Part shown: piece after piece, positions 1-10,800 of the stretch
How the letters are laid out: each line of letters begins with the position of its first letter
Position numbering within the stretch: the stretch's first letter is position 1
Assembly: GCF_000002075.1 (NCBI RefSeq)
Contig: NW_004797913.1
Coordinates: 308,178 to 372,177 of the forward strand
Source of the DNA: Aplysia californica
Lineage: Eukaryota; Mollusca; Gastropoda; Aplysiida; Aplysiidae
DNA: 64,000 nucleotides
Direction: 5' to 3'
Position numbers and translations under genes: made by a program
Notes under the pieces: generated by a model
Database searches by the model: none
What the model was told of the DNA's origin: nothing
What the model saw: the letters and a program-made list of their open reading frames with translations, nothing else

Positions 1-586
1 GGGGGGGTACGTAGGAAAGTCTACACGGACATTTATGTAAGCAGCAACTCTGACATAGACGCGCTGTCTCTTTTAATCTGTTTGCGCTCTTTTCATTTAA
101 AGTTGTTAGTCATGCAAATAATAATTTCAATGCTTCGTATGTTACCGCGTCATGTCAAACGTGGGTAAAGTCCTACTTTGGAACAAAATGTCCTGTGGTC
201 CGAAAGGACCCCCCTTATAGTAAATGGCAGCTGCGTGCCGTACATTGTTGAGTGAATAGAACGGACATTTGAATGGGAACACCCCCCAAAGCTTCGATTG
301 TCACGTTTGTGTACTTGCTGCACATTTGGTGCGATAATGACTCATTTGGACCGCTTGATTAACTCAGTGCAGACTTTTGCCTTTTGATTGTGTGTGCTCA
401 GAACGTAGTGGATTGACTTAAGGCTGACTTCGTTGATTTTGATGAGGCGCAATGTCTACATTGAACAGGTACTCTCCCCACCCTTCCCCCTCCCTGTTGC
501 TGCGTTTGTTATTCGATATTTGTATCGTGTCTGAAAGACTGCACCCAATGTGCCATCTGAACATAGTTTAATGTCTCTTGGCGAAA
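1..586. other. Upstream flank without recognised features
   Basis: This AT-rich sequence opens with a G run. I see no exon, RNA gene or repeat family here. It lies upstream of LARP4 and may hold distal promoter sequence. Confidence 0.5.
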
Positions 587-588
587 GT

Positions 589-772
589 GGGTGGTTGGCG
601 GTTGCTCTGGTGTGGTTTGCTCCTTCTTTCCTATCAAACATCTATCGTCCGTCCTATCTCCGCTCTTTCTTCTTTGTGTTTGTTACTCTCTTGTTATACT
701 TCTAATCTTCAGCATTTATATGACCTTATTGTGTTGCAAGTGCCGGAAAACTATTACTAAAACTAAAAACCA
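589..772 (+). mobile_element. Hairpin-tail retroposon, A subfamily
   Basis: Full-length copy with the GTGGGTGGTTGGCGG head, pyrimidine-rich middle, and tail with ATATGACCTTATTGTGTTGC loop. An 8-bp target duplication GCGAAAGT lies at 581-588 and 773-780. ORFs read through such copies here and elsewhere are not genes. Confidence 0.85.
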
Positions 773-1301
773 GCGAAAGTTCACCACGCGTAGGTACCTC
801 TCTTTTGTTTGTCTGTCTTGTGGCCCGGGGAGGGGGTGGGGGTGTGTTCAGCGTGTTCTCAGAACCGACGAGCGGGGTTTTATTTCACCCTTTCCATGTA
901 AGCGTGTCTTATTCGATCAGTCGCCTCGTTTTCCTTAAACATTTTGTATCTGAGTGGGTGTTTCTTTGTCCTACGACATTCTTGGTATAATGCTCTCACG
1001 CCTACCGGAAGTCTCGCACTTTCATTCAAGCGGTTGCTACATTTTTCTATAGTGTCTACTTCGTGGATTTTGTGCCGACTGTTTTGACTTGATTCTTGTT
1101 ATTACTCTGATGTGATGAATTGCTTCGGGCAGACCACTGCTTGAAGGACATTTAAAGTGCTCAGCTGAAATTGATGCCCGTACTTCTACTGCGAGCACTG
1201 TTGGAATTACATTACATTGTAGTGTGTGTCCCTCAGACGTGGATCAGTTCTGAAGTCATTACTTTTCGTGCGTGTAGAGCGAGCCCCTGACCAGACAACT
1301 T

Positions 1302-1302
<1 letters not shown>

Positions 1303-1387
<85 letters not shown>
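1303..1387. repeat. (GA)n microsatellite upstream of the first LARP4 exon
   Basis: About 85 bases of uninterrupted GA dinucleotide lie about 100 bases before a CpG-rich stretch that leads into the first LARP4 exon. The position fits a promoter-proximal GAGA tract, but no TATA box or initiator could be assigned. The Ser-Leu ORF read across it on the - strand is a repeat artefact. Confidence 0.9.
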
Positions 1388-1389
<2 letters not shown>

Positions 1390-1399
1390 TGCAGAGTGC

Positions 1400-1820
1400 T
1401 TGGAGTACCCAGAGGCTAGATACCTCAGTAGGAACAAAGACGTTGTGTAGCCTTGCGTCGTCGGCCGGAGAAGCAGTCTCGTCGTAAGCAGTGAGTGGTG
1501 CTGTGTTGTGTGGACAGGCACAGGGCGGTCAAGCGTGTCCGGTCAGCGGCCCACGTGGGCGTCCCTCCCTCCCTCCGCCGCTGTGGTCGTGGTGGCGCTG
1601 GTGGTGGTGGCCTCCTACCTCGCCCCCGGCGGCCGGCCTGTGGTGGCCGTGTGGCGGGAAGCTGGACTCGGGCCTGGCCTATGGTGAGGACAAGGAGTCT
1701 GTGGGCTGTGGCGAGCTGCCGCCGGCCACCACCTCCACAACCACCACCTCCCCCTCCACCTCCCCCGCCGGCATCAGCAGCGGTAGTGTCGTGGTGGGCC
1801 AGGCGAGGGGCAGTCTGCAC
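1400..1820 (+). promoter_or_regulatory. LARP4: CpG-rich 5' UTR / promoter-proximal region of LARP4
   Basis: Base composition switches sharply from AT-rich to GC- and CpG-rich between about 1440 and 1840. The frame that continues into LARP4 exon 2 has no ATG here before 1821, so most of this stretch is probably 5' UTR. An ATG at 1681 lies in another frame and opens a reading frame that overlaps the main start, a possible upstream ORF. The transcription start is not visible. Confidence 0.45.
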
Positions 1821-1895
1821 ATGCTCCCAGGAGACGTCTTCTACTATGCTGCGAACTCGAGCGTTCTCTGCGTGCAGAGAGACGAGCTACTTCAG
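1821..1895 (+). CDS. LARP4: LARP4 exon 1 (putative start exon)
   Basis: The ATG at 1821 is the first in a frame open to a CAG|GTACTT donor at 1895/1896. It ends in phase 0, as required by exon 2. It encodes 25 residues starting MLPGDVFYY. The human protein also begins a few residues before its PAM2-like motif, which fits a short first exon. The Kozak context is weak (C at -3). A different first exon is possible. Confidence 0.45.
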
Positions 1896-4800
1896 GTACT
1901 TTACTACTGTGGAAAGAACCCATCCCAGTAATCCATTCTGCTTCAGTCGAAATAGTCCAAGACGTGGGTGGTTGGCGGGTGCTCTTGTGTGGTTTGCTTC
2001 TTCTTTCCTGTCAAACATATATCATCCTTATGTCGCCTTCTTTTTTATGTTTGTTACTCTCTCGTAACACCTTATCTTCTGGCGCACTTATAACCTTATG
2101 TAGTTGCGACCGCTATAAAACCTCTACTAAACTAATAATGTAGGTTTCCATTTTGTACCTCGTTGTTTTGCAAAAGTGTCCCCCCCCCCTTTAACTAAAC
2201 TTTAAGTTGTCGTTTCTTTATTGGAGGGGGAAGGGGATAGTCTTTATTTCTCACAGTTTTAGTGAGTGTAATTCTGGTGATCAAAGGCTAGAGCGCGAAC
2301 AAAGGGTTTTCCCAAGGTAGAGGTGACCTATGTATGCGAGCATGTGATAACCCGAGTGGAGTCACATGATATGGCGAAGCAGTCACGTGACGAGTGTTAT
2401 GTTTCCACCCGACGCACTTTGTGTTGGTAGTGATGTGCTAGTGGAGAAATCAATAGCCCTGTCCTACTTGCTGCTCGCTTATGGCCACCTTTTTCGTCAT
2501 TGATCCGTCTCCCCAGCTTCTGGGAATAGCTTCTGTTTTTAGGTGTAATCATGCTCTCTGATTTCTTTGTTCTCTTGTAGGTTTTTTTGGGTTTTTTTTT
2601 TTACAAAATTACTTTTCACAATGGGTTTTCCCTCGTATTTGTTGAGGCAGTTTACAACTGCTTCTTATGTCGGGAGTAATTGAAATGGAATGTGTTGACC
2701 CAGTTTGCTGAGAGATGAAAGTACTCTCTGGAGCTGCTGACGATTTTATAGGCCTTTTGGCTGGTATTTATTGTGAGGAATTTTGTCACTCAAAGACATG
2801 CTCGTGGGTGGTTGGTGGGTGCTCTGGTGGGGTTTGCTCCTTCTTCCCTATCAAACTAACGTCTTTATCTCTCATTCTTTTTTATGTTTGTTACTCTCTT
2901 GTAACACCTCTAATCTTCGGCACATATATGACCTTATTGTGTTGCAAGTGCCGTTAAACTCTTACTTAGGGGGCTCTCGTGGCCTAGAGGTTAAGGTGTT
3001 GGCCTCTCATTCAAAAGGTCCCGGGTTCGAATCCGGGTAGCGACCAAAAAATTTTCTTCTCTAAATTTGTCCCTTTCACCTCATTTCCTGCTCTCTAGCA
3101 ATGTTCTGTCGTCTGCTTTCGTCTCTTCTTTCTGCCCCCACCCCCTCACCTCCTTTGCCCATCCTCTGGGCTCCTGATTCTTTCTGCAGCCTTTCTACTG
3201 CTACTCCTTCGCTTCTTCTTACTGCTGTCTTTCAGCCACGCCCCTGATCTTCTGGTAGGAAAGATCTACACCTAGCCTTCTCGGACAAGGGCCAAAAAAT
3301 CTCGTAGGGCCCGTGTGCAAGTTGCGCACGTTAAAGATCCCTTGGTGGTCTAAAATCGATAAGAGTAGGCTTCGGCCGCCACCCTGGCAAAATTCAAAAT
3401 TTCCTACCAACTGAAAATATTAGGTGTGTCCCGCGCGCTCATATGACCTTATGCAGTTGCAAGCGCCGTAAAACACTTTACTAAAACAAACAAAACTCTT
3501 ACTTAAAAAAAAAAAAAGACATGCTCACACTTCTACACTGACATCTCTTACAGCTCTTTCCAGTGGAGTCATTTTGGTGGTGGTCAGAGGGCACCCATCT
3601 GTATTCCTTTAGGTTAAATATGGGTGGGTGGTTGGCGGGTGCTCTGATGTGGTTTGCCTTTTCTTTCCTATCAAACATCTATCGTCTTTATCTCCCCTCC
3701 TCCTTTTTAGTGTTTGTTACTCTCTTGTAACACCTCTAATCTTCGGCACTTACACGACCTTGTGTTGCAAGTGCCGTAAAACTCTTACTAAAACTAAAAA
3801 ACTCATACGGAAACTAAAAAACAAACAAACATGCTGACTGAAAATGTCATTTTGTTGTGGTTCACAGCCTCCCCAAGAGCAGCAGCAACAGAAGAATCTC
3901 CACCTGAATCCTGCAGCTCCCGTGTTTCGCCAAGCCGGACCAGACAAGGGCCGCAGCCAGACCGAGGGGAGTCCGTCCTCTGAGAGGGACACCACACAGG
4001 CAGCCACTACCGAGACTGCCGTCCCAGGTACGTTCTGAACTCACTGAAAACGGGCATTCTGGTCAATCGACAACGCATGAAGATGTGCTGTTTTGGGGCA
4101 CTACTTTAACATTCAAATAAAAAATTTTTGTTTCATGTTCTTCATTTGAAACTTTCAAAGGCATGCAATTAAATGCATGTTATAAAATATGCAAACTTCG
4201 GTTTCATGAGTGGTTGGCGGGAGCTCTGGTGTGGTTTGCTTCTTCTTTCCTATCAAACATCTATTGTCCTTATTTCCCCTTCTTCTTTTTTATGTTTGTT
4301 ACTCTCTCGTAACACCTCTAATCTTCTGGCGCTCATATGACCGTATGCAGTTTTGAGTGCCATAAAACCTCTACTAAAACTAAAAACTAAAACTTTGGTT
4401 TCTGATTTGTGTACAACGGTTCGAAGTTTGGTCTTTGATGCTCTGCTGCGTGTTTCAGCAACCGCAGGTCTTTCTTGTTAATCAGTAATCAGGACACCCC
4501 CCCCCCCCCTGTAAATTAATATACTTTTCACCATTACTAGAAAAAAGGTGAAAGGAGACAATTTTAGAGAAGAAAATTTTCCGTCTCTACCCTGATTCGA
4601 ACCCAGGACCTTTGAATGAAAGGTGAACACCTTAACCTCAAGGCCACAAAAGCCCCCTTAGTGGCCGTTTGTATTGGTGATTGTCTAATATAGGTGGCCG
4701 TTAAAGAAGATTCGTTTGTTTTATGAAATGTCAGGTTTTTCTGTTTTTGATTAATTCTTTTTTGTACCAGATTTTCAGAACAAAAATGACGTAAACGATC

Positions 4801-7800
4801 GAATTCCGTTTATCTCTCCAGGTCAGCTGACGAATGGTGATGTCCATGTGGTGTCTAATGGACCCGGGTCAGGTTACATGGTGTCTCTGCAAAGCGGAGG
4901 CAGCGCTCGTAGCGATAGTGGCCATCAGGCAACCGGAAGTGCTGGGGTAGTGGCCACCGCGGGTCTGGTTACAGGGGGCCAGGGACAACTGATGACGGCC
5001 TCCCAGTCCACTGGTCAGCCTGCCACAATGGTGGGGGTCACCCCTCAGCCCCAACAGCAGGTATGTCTTTGGTCTGCTGTGCTCCTTCGTTGTGTTGGGC
5101 TATTTTAAACTTTGGTTTCTGAAAGGGAAGGGAGGGATTGACTTGTGTCCTACTCTTTATGTACATGTCAGTATTTGTTGGTCGCTTTTAAGCACAAGGG
5201 GGCTATCCCGAAAAATTATATATTGATAAAATCGAAGGTAAAGTTTTGCCCCTTGTTCAGTTTCTTTAAAAGACAAGGAGAGTTTTCTCTATAACCAAAC
5301 AAATATACACACCAATGAAACCAAACTTCTCCTATAGGTAGAGCAATGCCCACTTTTGGTTGTAGGTCAAGATTTCTGAAAACCCTCGAAATCCGGTTTT
5401 GCCCTCTTGTCCTTTAAAGCGACCAGTTCGTAGGTTGACCTTACTTTTTTTTAGGGGTGAGGGGTAACAATTTTACTTATCTGCCAACTGCAACCTAAAA
5501 ATGTGTATTTAGTGCGTTTTTTATAAGGGTTTGAGTGAAAAAGTATGTTTTTTTTGTGTTAAAAAATACGGTATTTACTACTGTTTTCTATTATTGCTCT
5601 TCATAAACTTGCCAATGCTAAAGAAAACTATGAACTTTCAGAACAGGATTTGCAAATAATGATTAAAGCGAAGTCCTTAAATTAATTGGAGAGACCTTAA
5701 AACATTTTTGACATATAATTGTGGTAGGTCTACTTGGACTAGTTTGAATTTATTGTATGCATAAAAGTGTGTAAAGGGTTAAGGTGGGAGTTACTTATTC
5801 AATGTACACCACTTTGACCTTCTTTGCAGATAGTGGGGTTTTTTTTCGTTTTGAAAAATTGGCGCTTTTTTTGGTGTTCTTTCAAGAAATGTAAAATGGT
5901 TTAAGTATCTTGTTTATTTCTGTACTACGGGAGGTTGGTGTAATGTCAGAGTCTCTTGCTATGCAGCCTCCAGGGGAACAGGATGCATTGTGAAAGAGGA
6001 GAAGAAAGAAAAAAGAAAATTGAAAAGGAAACCGTTTTCTGTGATTTAGTTTCATGACATCATATGAACATTGCCTGTTGGAACATATGGGTTGGTAAGA
6101 GGGGCAACATCGTGATGAGTGCAGAATATTCCCATTTTTGCGTTTTGAAAATAAGACATGTACTGATTTCATAATGGAAATTTCTCCTGTTGCTTGTTTG
6201 GGAAGAGTCATCTTCAGATGTGTGTGGTGGCTTTGTGTCCTGGTTTGGTGACAATGAGTTGGTACACATGGCAGGGAGAAGACATATTTGTGGGTGGTTG
6301 GCGGGTGCTCTGGTGTGGTTTGCTTCTTCTGTCCTATCCGACATCTTATCGTCCTTATCTCCCCTCCTTCTTTTTTGTGTTCGTAACTCTGTTGTAACAC
6401 CTCTAATCTTCGGTATATGACATTATTGTGTTGCAAGTGCCGTAAAACTCTTACTAAAACTAAAGCTTGTTGTTAGGGAAGAGTCATGTTCAGATGTATG
6501 TGGTGGCTTTGTGTCCTGGTTTGGTGACAATGAGCTGGTACACATGGCAGGGAGAAGAAATATTTAGTTTATTATGTGATGAGATGGTTTCCCCATGTTT
6601 AGCGGTAGCAGTATTGCAATAATGGCTCAGTTGCGAGTACCGAAAGACACTTACCAAACTCAAACCAATTATATGGGTAGTTTTGGGGTGCTCTGGTGGG
6701 GTTTACTCCTTCTTTGCTATCAAACATCTATGGTCCTTATCTCCCTTTCTTATTTTTAATGTTTGTTACTCTCTTGTAACACCTCTAATCTTCTGGCACT
6801 CATATGACCTTATGCAGTTGCGAGCGCCGTAAAACCTCTACTAAAACTAAACCAATTATGACACTGCTATGCTCATGTAAGGCTGATGTTCTGTTTTCAG
6901 GGAACGTATCAACTTATGCAAGACACTGCAGGTGCTTTTCGCCAGCCGCAGTCTGCTGTTCCAGCAGTCCCCGTCCAGCAGCAGGTGGCTTTAGCGCAAG
7001 GTGCGTGTGTACTTGGCTCTGTCATTTGTTACTTCGGTATCAACCTATGTCATGCTCTAGTTGTATCACTGGAAGAGATTGGTGGATTTTTTTTTTTTGG
7101 TTTACTTTCCCTCTTTTGTTTTGAAACCCATTGCTGGGGTTGATTTGTGGGTTTTTGATGAAAGTCTAGAAGAAAAAAAAAGACACAAAAGTTAGCCCAT
7201 GATTCTTGTGCCGTAAGTATCATGGGCTAACTTTTATGTTTTCTTTCATCATCTTTCATTAAAAAACAGTTTTTTTAAAGGCGTGTGTTGACAATTTTTG
7301 AAGAAACTAGTTACACGCTTAAAGCATAACACAACTGCTGACACTTGTTTATCCATGAATCACTGTAAACATCACGAGACGCCTCCTTTTGAGGACTGAC
7401 AATGTTGAATAGACTTGTATGGTGTTTTGAAAAGTATCTTCGTTAAATTTTATTTATTTAAACTGTGAATCAATATGATTTGTATTGTTCGTTTCTCAAA
7501 AGGCCCTCTTCACTGTTTGTTTGAATTGAACCAGGTTAATATCAGACCCTGGTATTGAAATTAGTTTTATCCACAAAAAAAGTTTTGATCTTTTTCCCCC
7601 CTCTTTGCCTGTCATGTGTGGGGCTTGGTCCTTGGGTTGTTCAAAGGGGAAATTCTTGGTTAGAAATTCCTTGCTTCTTTTGACTTCCTGCGCCCTGTTC
7701 AATAAACAAATTGTTGTCAGTGGGTGGTTGGTGGGTGCTCTGGTGTGGTTTGTTTCTTTCCTATCAAACATCTATCATCTTTATCTCCCCTCCTTCTTTT

Positions 7801-10800
7801 TTGTGTTTGTTACTCTCTTGTAACACCTGTAATCTTCGGCACTTACATGCCCTTATTGTGTTGCTAGTGCCGTAAAATTTACTAAAACTAAATTGTTTTC
7901 ATTATGTTTTGGAGAATTATTATTTCATGCTTTGCGTCAATCGCTGTGTATTGTTTATGCATTATTTCAGTCCTTTTTTAGTGGTCTTTCTCATACATTT
8001 TCCATGTATGCCAATCTTGTCTTTTAGCTTACTTCTGCAATAAACTTTGACCTTTCTATAAGGCAAAGCACCGGAATGGTTATTCGAAAATGCCTTTCAA
8101 TTTTCACACATAGATATATATATACGATCAATCTTTTTGGGAAGTTTTAATGTCAAGACATCAGGATCCCCCTTTATACAATAGAAAATGTATTTGTTGT
8201 TCATTTAAAAGTTATTGTGCTGCTTTCTAATGTAAAATTGTCTTGCTGTCTTTCAGGAAATGCAAATGGCAGTAGTGAGACTGCGGTTAGTGAGAACCCG
8301 GCATCCCAGCCAGAAGCTGCTAACGGTGATGGCGACTCGCCTCTTGATAACTCAGCTGTTGACAGTGACGACGATGAACCATGGGACGGAATTGGTAAGA
8401 CTCTTTTTTGGCCAATATCCTGAGAATTTGATGGCAGTTTTGGTTTTAGAGAGGGCTGTTGTTAAGACCCTGTTGTTTTTTGTGTGTTTGTGTACATAAC
8501 CATTTAGTATTTATTCTCAATTAGTTTTTCTCTGTGGGTGGTTGGCGGGTACTCTGGTGTGGTTTGCTTCTTCTTTCCTCTCAAACATCTATCGTCCTTA
8601 TCTCCCCTTCTTCTTTTTTATGTTTGTTACTCTCTTGTAACACCTAATCTTCTGGCGCTCATATGACCTTATGCAGTTGCGAGCGCCGTAAAACCTCTAC
8701 TAAAACTAAACCAAAAAGTTTTTCCTCCAGTACCAGAAAATGTGTTTATTCTGTTGCTTTGGAAGGATGTTAATAGGAGCTTTTGATAGACCTTAGTTAC
8801 AACTTGTGACTTGGCATCATGATCTTCTATTAAAGAGCATCAAATTTCCCAACCCAAATGACGATGCATTCAAACGTGTTTTCAAGTGGTTTTTTTTTCC
8901 TTTTCTGTCTGTGCAGAGAAAGACTATCCAGAGGAAGTGCTGTTGACCATCAGGAGACAGATCGAGTATTACTTTTCAGCGTAAGTCTTTCCTTTTTTAA
9001 GGCAATACACTTTTTCCGTGGGTGGTTGGCGGGTGCTTTGGTGTGGTGTGCTCCCCCTTTCCTTTCAAACATCGTCCTTCCCTCTCCTCCTCGTTTTTTG
9101 TTAATGTTACTCTCTTGTAACACCTCAATATTCGGCACTTATATGACCTTCTTGTGTTGCAAGTGCTGTAAAACTCTTATTAAAACTTTTAAAATCCCCA
9201 CTTTTTCCTTGTTGCATTATTTTGTCACCTCTTCCCTAATGTTGAAGTGTTGTGTATAAGTAATGTTTGTCATTAAAATACTGTAATACAGTTGAACCTG
9301 CCAAATGTGGGTAGTTTTGGGATGCTCTGGTGTGGTCTGCCCTTTTTTTCCTATCAAACACTTATCATTCTTATATCTCCTCCTTTCTTTGGTGTTTTTT
9401 ACTCTCTTGTAACACCTTCTTCGGCACCTATACGACCCCATTGTGTTGCAAGTGCTGTAAAATTTTTTCTAAAACAGAACATGCCAAGTGGGTGGTTGGC
9501 GGGTGCTCTGGTGTGGTTTGCAAACATTTGTCGTCCTCCATATCTCTCTTCCATCTCCCCTGGGGGGTGGGGGGGGGGGGGGGGGAGGTAAGCCTGCAAC
9601 CGCCTCCGGTCGGGACAGCAGAGGAGAATGGTGTGTTTTTTTCATTTTGATCAGCCCTGCCTAAGACAGCCACTTTTTTACATCAATGGATGATGGCTGG
9701 CTTAGACTTCGACTGTATTTAGTTGACTTTGGTACTTTTCCAGCACACTTTTCTTGAAAACACAGTTCGCTTGTTAGTGAAAGCAAATCTTTTCAGCTTT
9801 CTGTTTTATGGGGTGACTCATTCTAATTGTATGATCAATTAAACCGGTTTTTCTTCTTTTTTCAGAGAGAACTTGCCCAATGACAAGTACCTGAACCAGA
9901 ACATGGATAAGGACAAATATGTGTCATTGAATGTCATTGCTGGCTTCAACAGAATGAGACAGATTTGCAAAGACGGAAAGGGACAAATGATCCAGGCCAT
10001 CAAATGTAAGAGGCTGTTTTGTCTTGTCTTGTCTTGTCTTGTACGCATGAAACTGTATATAAAGTTTTCAAAGATTTAAAAATTACTGTTTTTGTTTATT
10101 GTATTGACCGTTGAAAGGGTTTACTGTTTTAGGAAAAAGGCCAATATAGATGTGAGTCAGTGGGTGGTTGGGGGGGTGCTCTGGTGTGGTCTGCTCCTTC
10201 TTTCCTATCGAACATCTTTCGTCCTGATCTCTCCTCCTTCTTTTCTATGTTTTTTATTCTCTTGTAACACCTCTAATCTTCGACCTTTATATGACTTTAT
10301 TGTGCTGCAAGTGTCGTAAAACTCTTACTAAAACAAAAAGTGAGTCAAGAGCTGAAGACACTTTACAGGATGGGGCAGTTTGTTTGGGGAATGTGATGGA
10401 AAGTGAACTTTCTGTTTCCAAGGTGCAGTTTTCTGTTTTGCATGTTATCTTTTTGTCAGTTACAGTTCTTAGTTGAATACATTACTGATTAAGAATAGCA
10501 GTTCCTTGACCCATCTTGCTGTTTGAGCAAGCTGGATTCCATCTTTTTATGAAATAAGCATATTGGCCCACTTCACAAAGCATGTTAATAAGTGTGTGAC
10601 ATGAAAAGTGTAGGTGGTTGGCAGGTTCTCTGGTGTGGTTTGCTCCTTCTTTCCTGTCAAGCATCTGTCGCCCATATCTCCCCTCCTTTTTTGTGAATGT
10701 AACTGTCTTGTAACACATAATCTATTCTGCGGCACTTATATAACCTTATTGTGTTGCAAGTGCGGTAAAACTCTTTACTAAAACTAACTGAAAAGTGTTT

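Noticed and set aside
587-990. Small cysteine-rich membrane protein ORFs
   Set aside because: The same peptide wording recurs at more than twenty sites because it is the translated hairpin-tail retroposon.
2969-3043. tRNA gene
   Set aside because: A and B boxes are present, but the acceptor ends do not pair and the sequence continues into a repeated body with a shared retroposon tail. It is a SINE head.
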